From the IMG/VR virus record IMGVR_UViG_3300032668_000063, positions 1 through 38,382 of that record: a stretch of DNA of 38,382 nucleotides, one strand, 5' to 3'. Position numbers and translations under genes: made by a program. This document shows positions 7,015 to 14,101 of the stretch, one piece after another (positions within the stretch are counted from its first letter, which is position 1; every line of letters begins with the position of its first letter). A model generated the notes under the pieces. The model saw nothing but the letters and a program-made list of their open reading frames with translations, had not been told where the DNA came from and made no database searches. The stretch is from a virus.

Positions 7015-7896
7015 TTCAAGAAGTCTTCTTTTTAATCTATCTGCTTTTTTCTTAAAATAATTATTATAATAATCAATATCTCTTTTTGGGGTAAAAGTTT
7101 GATTATTTATATTACTTTTATAAAAAGCAGAATTATCTATTTCATTAGTTAAAGTTTTATAAATAAAAATCAATTTTTGAATAAATAAATTAGGATTCTT
7201 TTTTCTTATTTCTTTGAATTTAATTTCATTTTTTTCATAAAAAAATAAAAAATTATTTAATAATCTATTATCATAATTATTAAAGATTATATCCATATTT
7301 ATATGGTTTAAATATAAATATTTTTGATAACTTGGTGATTGTTTTATTAAATTAATAAATAGTTGTTGATTGATTTTAGTAAAAGATTTTTTAAATAAAA
7401 AATCTTTTATATAACCGTATGCTTCATTTACATTTGAATTTATTTCTTCATCAGTAGCTATGTACATTACATAAATAAAATTTTTTATTTGTTCATCTAT
7501 ATTTATAAAGTTTTTTGATTTTAAATAATCTAATTTTTTAACAACATTATTTTTACCCATATTAATTAGTTCATAAGCATGATTCATTTCATGCATAATT
7601 AATCCTAAATTAAAATTTTCTTTTAATTTAATAGATATATCCCAATTACCATTATAATTTTTATTACAATCTTTAGTTACTAAACTACCGTTAAATATAC
7701 CATCATATTTAACTATTTCAATTTTTATTTTGTTTATATTTAATTTTAATGGTATATTATCCTTTATAATATATTTACCTACTGTAGCGGAATTATAATT
7801 ATTAAAAATATATTCTGATATATTAGAAATATCTTCGTTAATATGCTTTTTTTCTAAAAATAAATAATAATCAAAATCAAAAAAATTTTTAATCAT
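6994..7896 (-). CDS. Putative HEXXH metallopeptidase with capsid-targeting-like leader
   Basis: A 300-residue protein. HEMNH at 102-106, preceded by hydrophobic LGLIM, fits the zinc metallopeptidase signature HEXXH. The region around it (about 60-130) is where a catalytic domain would sit, and the rest is Asn/Lys/Ile-rich helix. The N-terminus MIKNFFDFDYYLFLEKKHI resembles the window's leader family. If both readings hold, this could be a virion-packaged protease. The start overlaps the stop of the small ribbon-helix-helix gene by four bases (ATGA), showing translational coupling. No third zinc ligand could be assigned. Confidence 0.65.
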   Translation of the reverse strand: MIKNFFDFDYYLFLEKKHINEDISNISEYIFNNYNSATVGKYIIKDNIPLKLNINKIKIEIVKYDGIFNGSLVTKDCNKNYNGNWDISIKLKENFNLGLIMHEMNHAYELINMGKNNVVKKLDYLKSKNFINIDEQIKNFIYVMYIATDEEINSNVNEAYGYIKDFLFKKSFTKINQQLFINLIKQSPSYQKYLYLNHINMDIIFNNYDNRLLNNFLFFYEKNEIKFKEIRKKNPNLFIQKLIFIYKTLTNEIDNSAFYKSNINNQTFTPKRDIDYYNNYFKKKADRLKRRLLELYTHFS

Positions 7897-8048
7897 TTAA
7901 TATATATTATTTTTTTATCTTCTAAATACTTTTTTAATAAGTTTTCTATCAACTTAGACATATTTATTGAATTTTCATTACAATAAATAACAAATTCTTC
8001 TGATACTTTTTTATCAATCGTAAAATTTTTTCTTATTTTCTTATCCAT
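7893..8048 (-). CDS. Ribbon-helix-helix (Arc/CopG-like) DNA-binding protein
   Basis: A 51-residue protein beginning MDKKIRKNFTIDKKVSEEF. It follows the ribbon-helix-helix plan: a short basic beta strand (KIRKNFTI), helix 1 (KKVSEEFVIYCNEN), a turn with the usual Asn-Met-Ser (INMSKLIENLL) and helix 2 ending KKYLED. Such proteins dimerise to place the strand in the DNA major groove, often as autorepressors. It overlaps the GIY-YIG gene upstream by 8 bases and the metallopeptidase gene downstream by 4. It is probably a regulator of this three-gene operon or of neighbouring promoters. Confidence 0.8.
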   Translation of the reverse strand: MDKKIRKNFTIDKKVSEEFVIYCNENSINMSKLIENLLKKYLEDKKIIYIK

Positions 8049-8850
8049 TTTTCTTATTTATTTTCTTTTGCCAATGCCCATTTTTTGGTCTATCTACATT
8101 ATGTTTTATTAAACATAATTGTATTCGTCTAACCGTTATATTTATTAATTTAGAAATTTCTGGGATTGGCATCTTCCAAATTAAAGGTTTTATAGTATTT
8201 AATAATTCACTATCATCTTTAAAATAATTTTCAGTTCTTTTCTTCTTTCCCGCTAAAAATTCATTCTCATAAAAATCTTTTAGATCTAATTCTAAATATA
8301 GTTGTCTTTTTTCTTCAAAGTTAATAAAACAATCTTTCCCATATAAATATAAACAAACTTTATCATATATTTCTGCTGCTTCTATTTCTGAATTAGCATA
8401 TTTTATTTTTTTGATAATTTTATTATCAAATTTACATACCCAACTTTTTTTATTTTTACGATAACTAACTCCTTTATATATACTACTTGATTTATTGGTA
8501 GGTTTATACTCAGTTCCTAATCTTATATTAGATAAAGAAATTTTTTGTTCTTCCATCATAAACTTATTTTCTCCACATCCTCTTATATTATACCCATAAG
8601 GTTTATATGAGTTATATAACTCAGCATAATAACATTCTTTTTCATTTAATAAATCTATATTAGCTATATTATTTTCAAGTATCTCTACTTCAAAATTTTC
8701 TAATCCATTTTTATTTACAGAATTTTTTAAAATCTCATTATGAGTATAAACCCACCATTTACCATTTTTATATCTTTCATTAAAAGGATTAATTGATTGC
8801 CCTATATAAGATTTGTTGTTTATTTTATTAAATATTCTATATACTATCAT
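8041..8850 (-). CDS. GIY-YIG homing endonuclease with AP2/NUMOD-type DNA-binding modules
   Basis: A 269-residue protein. The N-terminal nuclease shows YRIFNKINNKSYIGQS (4-19), the GIY-YIG signature, with the expected Arg after NPFNER. A NUMOD3-like stretch (KISLSNIRLG) follows, then an AP2-type domain (about 120-175: YKGVSYRKNKKSWVCKF with AAEIYDK). The C-terminus has a helix-turn-helix-like segment (about 215-255). This is the usual build of free-standing phage homing endonucleases, which cut a related genome at an empty site to spread their own gene. Here it leads an operon with a DNA-binding regulator. Confidence 0.88.
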   Translation of the reverse strand: MIVYRIFNKINNKSYIGQSINPFNERYKNGKWWVYTHNEILKNSVNKNGLENFEVEILENNIANIDLLNEKECYYAELYNSYKPYGYNIRGCGENKFMMEEQKISLSNIRLGTEYKPTNKSSSIYKGVSYRKNKKSWVCKFDNKIIKKIKYANSEIEAAEIYDKVCLYLYGKDCFINFEEKRQLYLELDLKDFYENEFLAGKKKRTENYFKDDSELLNTIKPLIWKMPIPEISKLINITVRRIQLCLIKHNVDRPKNGHWQKKINKKNG

Positions 8851-8863
8851 ATATTTTTATTTT

Positions 8864-8875
8864 TATATATTAAAA
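8864..8875 (-). promoter_or_regulatory. TTTTAATATATA promoter motif before the GIY-YIG gene
   Basis: Read leftward, TTTTAATATATA lies 14-25 bases before the ATG at 8850. It is one of a set of near-identical motifs before leftward genes in this window. Confidence 0.35.
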
Positions 8876-8901
8876 ATATACTTATTCGTGTGTATATTTT
8901 T

Positions 8902-8933
8902 TTTGTTTTTTTGATAATTTTTTATTATATTTG
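8902..8933 (+). promoter_or_regulatory. Bacteroidota-type promoter of uvsE
   Basis: TTTG at 8902-8905, 20 bases, then TATATTTG at 8926-8933, matching the Bacteroidota housekeeping consensus TTTG ... TAnnTTTG. The start codon is 28 bases further on after an A/T-rich leader with no Shine-Dalgarno sequence. Confidence 0.65.
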
Positions 8934-8961
8934 TATATAAAATAAAATAAATTAAAAAAAT

Positions 8962-9879
8962 ATGGCTATTGGATATTGTTGTATAAGTAATGGTATAAAT
9001 ATAGGTAGAAGACCAAAAGATTTCATAAAAGTTAATAGAGGTATGATTCGTAAAACTTTCTTAGAAAAAGGGTTACCTTACGCATCAGAACTATCTTTAT
9101 TAAATTTAATTGATTGTTTAGAAGTTCTTAAATACAATGTCAAAAATAAAATTTTTGTTTATCGTCTATCAAGTGATATGATACCTTGGTTTAGTGAATT
9201 TAACTTAGAAGAATTACCTGACTATACTAAGATATGTAGTTTACTTAAAAAAATAGGAGATTATGCTAAAACTAATACCATTAGGCTATCGGCCCACCCA
9301 GGCCCTTATACAGTTTTGGCAAGTGAAACAGAATCAGTTGTTGAAAAATCAATTGATGATTTGAACAAACATTCTCAAATGATGGATTTGATGGGATTGG
9401 ATGCTACTAGGTATTATCCAATTAATATACATATAAATACTACTCAACCTACGAGAGAAGAAGCTGCTGAAAGATTTACGGAAAACTTTTTTCTATTAGA
9501 CGAAAATACTAGAAAAAGATTGACTATTGAAAATGATGATAAATTATCTCAATATTCAGTTAAAATGTTATATGAGTTTATCTATAAACAGATAAAAGTC
9601 CCAATTTGTTTTGACCAACATCACTATAAATATGGTCCACAAGACCAAACTATGGAAGAAGCTCTTAAATTAGCTTATTCAACATGGGGAAGTATTAAAC
9701 CTCTAACACATATGTCTTCTTCAAGAAGAATTGAAGATGTTTCTTCAAAAGAAACTGCTCATGCTGATTTTTTGTATGAAAAAATTGAAACTTTCGGATT
9801 AGATTTTGATACAGATTTAGAATGTAAAGAAAAAGATATTGCTTTATTTAAGTATAGAAAAGATTATGGAGTATTATAA
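8962..9879 (+). CDS. uvsE: UV damage endonuclease (UvdE/UvsE family)
   Basis: A 305-residue TIM-barrel endonuclease of the UVDE family, which nicks DNA 5' to UV photoproducts and other lesions using metal ions. The family motifs are present in order: GYCCIS (4-9), RLSAHPGPYTVLASE (108-122), NIHINTTQ (155-162), LTIENDD (187-193), ICFDQHHY (215-222), HMSSSR (250-255) and AHADF (266-270). Conserved His, Glu and Asp metal ligands lie in these motifs. The length is typical for the family. It has its own host-type promoter, so it is probably expressed early. T4 uses an unrelated enzyme (DenV), so this is a different route to repair of phage DNA. Confidence 0.9.
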   Translation: MAIGYCCISNGINIGRRPKDFIKVNRGMIRKTFLEKGLPYASELSLLNLIDCLEVLKYNVKNKIFVYRLSSDMIPWFSEFNLEELPDYTKICSLLKKIGDYAKTNTIRLSAHPGPYTVLASETESVVEKSIDDLNKHSQMMDLMGLDATRYYPINIHINTTQPTREEAAERFTENFFLLDENTRKRLTIENDDKLSQYSVKMLYEFIYKQIKVPICFDQHHYKYGPQDQTMEEALKLAYSTWGSIKPLTHMSSSRRIEDVSSKETAHADFLYEKIETFGLDFDTDLECKEKDIALFKYRKDYGVL

Positions 9880-10135
9880 AATACAGAATTTTTATTCTTG
9901 GTTTGAGGATGATAAATTTTATATTAATAACACAATCATAAGAGAAACTAGTTTGTGGGAAACAAAAAACTATGTTATAGGATCTATAACTAATACTAGT
10001 ATTTTTAGATATAAAGAATGGATTATGTTAAAAGATACTGATAAAATTATTGATGTAGATGTTAATCAAATGAATAATATTATAAAATGTAAACAAAGAG
10101 AATTAAAACTAAATAAGATATTAGATGATTTATAA
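9866..10135 (+). CDS. Small protein with shared C-terminal tail (pairs with next gene)
   Basis: The ATG at 9866 gives 89 residues starting MEYYKIQNFYSWFEDDKFYI. A longer TTG start at 9839 would only add residues that overlap uvsE. The start overlaps the uvsE stop by 14 bases. It ends KQRELKLNKILDDL, a full tail match. The 'F-x-WFED-x-x-x-I' opening recurs in the next gene, so the two are distant tandem paralogues. The function is unknown. Confidence 0.65.
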   Translation: MEYYKIQNFYSWFEDDKFYINNTIIRETSLWETKNYVIGSITNTSIFRYKEWIMLKDTDKIIDVDVNQMNNIIKCKQRELKLNKILDDL

Positions 10136-10379
10136 ATATGGAAGAGATTTTTTTTGGTTTGAGGATACATATATAGTATCTTCTCATAATGGTAGTCCTA
10201 AATTAGAATATTATTCTTTAATAGAATTTAGTAAAATTAGTGATTATGAATTTATTAAAGAAAAGCAAGGTATAGACTTTAGTAATTATTATGATATTTT
10301 TACTCATGAAGAATTTAATGAGATACTTGTTCAAAAAAGAAGGGAATTAAAAATTTCTTTGATATTAGAAGATATATAA
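10125..10379 (+). CDS. Small protein with shared C-terminal tail (pairs with preceding gene)
   Basis: An 84-residue protein whose ATG lies inside the last codons of the upstream gene (11-base overlap). It opens MIYKYGRDFFWFEDTYIV, close to the WFED motif of its neighbour, and ends QKRRELKISLILEDI. The body is acidic and aromatic and the last 25 residues are helical. The function is unknown. Confidence 0.62.
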   Translation: MIYKYGRDFFWFEDTYIVSSHNGSPKLEYYSLIEFSKISDYEFIKEKQGIDFSNYYDIFTHEEFNEILVQKRRELKISLILEDI

Positions 10380-10402
10380 TATATAAATAAAAAAAATTAT
10401 TT

Positions 10403-10909
10403 ATGCCATATTATGTTGTTTCAAATAATAAGATAATAACTGACTTAGCAAGAAGTTCAGTATTTAGAACCGATTTAGGATATTCTGCTACATTACCAAA
10501 TCCTAACGGTATGAGAAAAATTAATGGTAATGATGAGTTCGCTGCCTCATATAATACATTTTACAAAACTACTATATCTAAAAAAGGTAGAATAGGTGAT
10601 ATTCATTTTTATATAGATGGCGGCATCAATGAAAATGTTTTAGCATTTTATAAAAACTATGAAGAATTTATTTACGAGTATAATCCAAATTATATTAAAG
10701 ATTTTGGTATAGATGCTTATGTAGGTCATTTACTTAAGAAAGTAGATCAAGATTATTCTATTAGAACTAAAAAAGATATACCTGTTCAAGAGGAAGTTGT
10801 GGTTAAACCACAAGGTAATGCGGATATTTTAGTAAAAAATCCTGGAGCAGTTACTTATGCTGATTTGGCAAAATATTTAGAAGAAAAGAGAAAAAAAAGT
10901 ATAGAATAA
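10403..10909 (+). CDS. Hypothetical protein, possibly virion-associated
   Basis: A 168-residue protein. Residues 1-95 look beta-rich and 96-168 contain a Pro/Val/Lys linker (PVQEEVVVKPQGNADILVK) and a short helix (YADLAKYLEEKRKK). It is preceded by TATATAATATATAAATA (10373-10389), the phage-type promoter motif. Its last codons form half of a palindromic terminator, so it ends in the same KSIE as the convergent gene. No family is recognised. The linker followed by a short terminal helix is common in phage structural proteins. Confidence 0.6.
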   Translation: MPYYVVSNNKIITDLARSSVFRTDLGYSATLPNPNGMRKINGNDEFAASYNTFYKTTISKKGRIGDIHFYIDGGINENVLAFYKNYEEFIYEYNPNYIKDFGIDAYVGHLLKKVDQDYSIRTKKDIPVQEEVVVKPQGNADILVKNPGAVTYADLAKYLEEKRKKSIE

Positions 10910-10927
10910 TTTATTCTATACTTTTTT
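10893..10927. terminator. Bidirectional terminator between convergent genes
   Basis: AAAAAAGTATAGAATAA is followed one base later by its exact reverse complement. It contains both stop codons and gives a stem flanked by A and T runs on both strands. Because both genes read it in the same frame relative to their ends, both proteins finish KSIE. Confidence 0.75.
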
Positions 10928-12731
10928 CAAATTTCATTTTACCACAATCATATATTTTATTAATATTTAGATTTTCCATAATTTGAGATTCTGTTAAATT
11001 CAATATATCATACCCCATTTTACCTAATTTGCTTTTATTAAAGTTTTGTTTATTAATCCTAACACCATTAACAATATATTTATAATCAGGTTTAGATTCA
11101 TTAATTAATTTAAATCCTAATTTAAAATAAAGATTTCCTGATGACCAATCTTTATCAGCATAACTTATTATTCTGGAAGGATTATTAATTTTAATAAAGT
11201 GATTTAATAATTTAGAAGCACCTCCAATTATTTGATGATTTAATAAATTACAGAATCTACTTAAATTCCACTCATTTTCAGACATATTTAATCTTCCTTC
11301 TTTTTTATCAAAACACATTAAACTAACTAAAGTATTATCATAATAAAGTCCATAAACTAATTTAACAGGAACATAACCTTGAATGTGATTTGAATTTAAA
11401 AAATCACGATATTCATTTGTATTAACTTCTTTTATTTGACATTTACGACCATATATTTTAGTTTTAGTTTTACCTATCCAATTTGATATTTGAGATTTAA
11501 TTATGTCTAAATTATTATCAAAATCATCTTCATAAATATATTTAATATCTATATTTTTTGATTTAAACCAATTTAATTTATCAACATGATAATTAGATTC
11601 TCTAAATTTATTAGAATGCCAATATAATCCATTAAATTCTATACCTAGTTTTAATTCAGGTAAATAAATATCAATTTCTATACTATCACGATATCCTGAA
11701 ATAATCTCTCCATTATAAATTGATTTAATATATTCTAAAAGTATTTTTTCTTTTATACTTTTTTGATCCCCAATTGGGTAACAAATCGTACAAAGTGGTA
11801 AATTATATGACAACCTATCATGAAAATTATCTGAATGTATTTCAAATTCATGATCTTTATCACTATCACATTTAAATAAAGATCTTTTATTTTCAGTATA
11901 TTTTATATAATTTGGATGTTGACCTATTATAGTATTTAATTTACTGATTTCTGATTTTTTATAATTATCTACATCATATTTTTTTAAATTTGTTTTTTTA
12001 GATTTATCTTTAATATTTTGATTTTGCGTGGCATATTCTACACCATATTTTTTTAAATTTGTTTGTTTAACTTTTTCTATAAATCCATCTATCTGTGAAG
12101 AATATTCAACATCATATTTTTTTATTTTTGTTTGTTTAGATTTTTCTTTTATCTCTATATTTTGTAATCCATATTCACATCCGTATCTTTCTAAATTTGT
12201 TTGTTTAACTTTTTCTTTAAAATTAGTTGCTTGTGAAGCATATTCACACCCATATCTTTCCAAATTTGTTTGTTTAACTTTTTCTTTTACTTCACTATTT
12301 TGTATAGCACTTTCTGTTCCAAATTTTTTCAAATTTGTTTGTTTAACTTTTTCTTTATATTCATCAGTTTTAGAATAGTTTTCAACTCCATATTTTTCTA
12401 AATTAGTTTGTTTAATTTTTTCTTTTATACTATCATTTTGAAAAACATTCTCAGTTCCAAATTTTTCCAAATTAGTTTTCTTAGCTTTAATGCTTCCACA
12501 TTTAGAACTACAAGAAAATAAATTTTCTTGATTTGAAGTATTCATATTATAATATTTATAAGTAACTTCTTTTTCTTTTCCACAAAAATCACATTTAACT
12601 AAAATATATTTTTTAGATGATAATGATAAATCTTCGATTTTTAAATCATAAAACCCATCAATACTAGCTACATAACCAATTTTTCTATATCTATCAGTTA
12701 ATTTTAATCGTAAAAACTTAGTAATAATCAT
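10911..12731 (-). CDS. Large homing endonuclease with eight 24-residue repeats and a Vsr-like nuclease domain
   Basis: A 606-residue multi-domain protein. An N-terminal Cys4 zinc finger (CDFC...CSSKC, about 47-80) leads into eight tandem repeats of about 23 residues (about 85-270) built on 'K-x-K-Q-T-N-L-x-K-Y-G-V-E'. A second Cys/His cluster (FKCDSDKDHEFEIH...CTIC) comes next. The nuclease core is EIDIYLPELKLGIEFNGLYWHS, which fits the PD-(D/E)XK/Vsr-like (EDxHR-type) homing nucleases. The C-terminal domain (about 420-590), with LSRFC, GGASKLL and ISYADKDWSSGNLYFKLGF, resembles the Mom/GNAT-like domain often attached to such phage nucleases. It is flanked by convergent and divergent phage genes, as expected for an inserted mobile gene. 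The long plus-strand frame opposite the repeats is a shadow. Confidence 0.82.
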   Translation of the reverse strand: MIITKFLRLKLTDRYRKIGYVASIDGFYDLKIEDLSLSSKKYILVKCDFCGKEKEVTYKYYNMNTSNQENLFSCSSKCGSIKAKKTNLEKFGTENVFQNDSIKEKIKQTNLEKYGVENYSKTDEYKEKVKQTNLKKFGTESAIQNSEVKEKVKQTNLERYGCEYASQATNFKEKVKQTNLERYGCEYGLQNIEIKEKSKQTKIKKYDVEYSSQIDGFIEKVKQTNLKKYGVEYATQNQNIKDKSKKTNLKKYDVDNYKKSEISKLNTIIGQHPNYIKYTENKRSLFKCDSDKDHEFEIHSDNFHDRLSYNLPLCTICYPIGDQKSIKEKILLEYIKSIYNGEIISGYRDSIEIDIYLPELKLGIEFNGLYWHSNKFRESNYHVDKLNWFKSKNIDIKYIYEDDFDNNLDIIKSQISNWIGKTKTKIYGRKCQIKEVNTNEYRDFLNSNHIQGYVPVKLVYGLYYDNTLVSLMCFDKKEGRLNMSENEWNLSRFCNLLNHQIIGGASKLLNHFIKINNPSRIISYADKDWSSGNLYFKLGFKLINESKPDYKYIVNGVRINKQNFNKSKLGKMGYDILNLTESQIMENLNINKIYDCGKMKFEKSIE

Positions 12732-12822
12732 AATATATTATATATTATTATTAATAATTGTTTAATATTAATAATAACTTTTTCACTTATAAAATATATA
12801 AAATATAATAACAAGATAATTT

Positions 12823-13179
12823 ATGAAACATCTAAAAAAATTTACAAAAAAACCAAAGTCAGAATCATGGATTAATATAATTCAATTTACTAACTACTTA
12901 AGAAAAAAAAGATTTAAACCAAAAAAAGATTATTTTAATTTAAGAGTTTTAATTAAAGGGGATGGAGATAAATTAGATAGAACATTTGATATTGAAGTTC
13001 AAGATATTCTATTAGATAGAAAAGATTTTGACACATATTATGAATATATTGAAATGGTAAAATATTACCAAACACATGAAACTTCTGTCGAAGGTTGGAA
13101 TTATAATGAAGAGGAGACTGAATGGAGAGAAATATTTTTTTCAGATATAATAGATGTATTGGATGATTTGAATAAATGA
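12823..13179 (+). CDS. Hypothetical protein
   Basis: A 118-residue protein starting MKHLKKFTKKPKSESWIN. The opening weakly matches the leader family but lacks its FxE element. The N-terminal 45 residues are basic and the C-terminal half is acidic and aromatic (WNYNEEETEWREIFF). It leads a run of four small genes with almost no spacing. No family is recognised. Confidence 0.6.
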   Translation: MKHLKKFTKKPKSESWINIIQFTNYLRKKRFKPKKDYFNLRVLIKGDGDKLDRTFDIEVQDILLDRKDFDTYYEYIEMVKYYQTHETSVEGWNYNEEETEWREIFFSDIIDVLDDLNK

Positions 13180-13183
13180 CATT

Positions 13184-13369
13184 ATGGCGGAATTAACAAT
13201 GGATGATTGGTTAGACAATTATTTTGGGGAAGAATATTACGGATTTTTAGATTTCTATTGGAGTTTTATATTAAATAATGAACATAAATATTTAAGTATA
13301 AAAGACATTCAAGCTATATATGTGAGTAAATTACGTGAAGAAAAAATAAATGAATTATTAAATGGGTAG
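13184..13369 (+). CDS. 61-residue protein with shared C-terminal tail (copy 1)
   Basis: A 61-residue acidic N-terminal half (MAELTMDDWLDNYFGEEYYG) is followed by a helical end. The stretch I-K/D-x-I-x-x-I-Y-x-x-x-L-R-E-E-K-I-N-E-L-L is shared with the next gene, which is also 61 residues. It ends SKLREEKINELLNG. It overlaps the next gene by 8 bases. The function is unknown. Confidence 0.6.
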   Translation: MAELTMDDWLDNYFGEEYYGFLDFYWSFILNNEHKYLSIKDIQAIYVSKLREEKINELLNG

Positions 13370-13547
13370 ACCTAATAAAGAATTAGAACATTATTATAAT
13401 GATATTCTAAAAATGGTAGAAAATAAAGATTTCTCGGATATTTTAGATGAATGTGATAAACATAATATGGGTGTAGATGAAATCTATATTATTTATAAAA
13501 ATTGGTTAAGAGATAAAAAAATAAATAAAATTTTAGAAAATATTTAA
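13362..13547 (+). CDS. 61-residue protein with shared C-terminal tail (copy 2)
   Basis: A 61-residue protein, the same length as its upstream neighbour and with the same layout, ending KNWLRDKKINKILENI. The central part (ILDECDKHNMGVDEIYIIYK) is helical. It is directly followed by the next ATG with no gap. The function is unknown. Confidence 0.6.
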   Translation: MGRPNKELEHYYNDILKMVENKDFSDILDECDKHNMGVDEIYIIYKNWLRDKKINKILENI

Positions 13548-14000
13548 ATGAAAGAAGAATTAATAAAAAGTAAATTAGATTTTTTGTATAAAGATGCTGA
13601 TAAAAGAAAAAAAAGTTGTATAAAAGATGTTGCATATAATATGTCTTATTCTGGCAAACCTATTACAGATGATCTTTCTAGGCTTAGATATACAAAATAT
13701 ACTGAGGAAATATTAAAAGAGTTTATGTTAAATGAAAATGTTGATTTTGTATTAAAAAAATTACAAGAATTAAATATAGAGTTTGAAAAGCTCTCAGATA
13801 AATGTTATAATAATTTATTTGAGAATCTAGATAATAATCTAGAATTAAAAAAAATAAATTATTATATTAGAGTTTTTGAAAATTTATTAAAAATTTTTAA
13901 TTTAGAAAATGCTTATATACATTTAACTAAAATAGAATTCTCAGAAGAAGAAATAATGGCTTGTAATAGAGATGAAAATATCAATAAAATATTAATATAA
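13548..14000 (+). CDS. Helical hypothetical protein with shared C-terminal tail
   Basis: A 150-residue, Lys/Glu/Asn/Leu-rich protein predicted almost entirely helical. It starts directly at the upstream stop. It ends NRDENINKILI, a shortened but clear tail. No enzyme motif is visible. It is the last gene of the 12823-14000 run and precedes the dnaK promoter. Confidence 0.62.
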   Translation: MKEELIKSKLDFLYKDADKRKKSCIKDVAYNMSYSGKPITDDLSRLRYTKYTEEILKEFMLNENVDFVLKKLQELNIEFEKLSDKCYNNLFENLDNNLELKKINYYIRVFENLLKIFNLENAYIHLTKIEFSEEEIMACNRDENINKILI

Positions 14001-14057
14001 TTTTTGGCATACTTTTTGATAAACTTAAATAAATTTTTTTATATGAATAATAATTAT

Positions 14058-14065
14058 TATATTTG
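14058..14065 (+). promoter_or_regulatory. Bacteroidota-type -7 element of dnaK
   Basis: TATATTTG with the same flanks (ATTATATTTGTATA) as the uvsE promoter. No clear TTTG is seen at the expected upstream spacing. The leader to the ATG is 36 bases, A-rich and without Shine-Dalgarno. Confidence 0.55.
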
Positions 14066-14101
14066 TATAAATTAAATAAAAAATAAAAATAAGTAAAAAG
14101 T

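Noticed and set aside
12028-12378. 116-residue plus-strand frame opposite the homing endonuclease repeats
   Set aside because: It is the antisense of the eight-fold protein repeat and inherits its periodicity; no leader or conserved pattern supports it.
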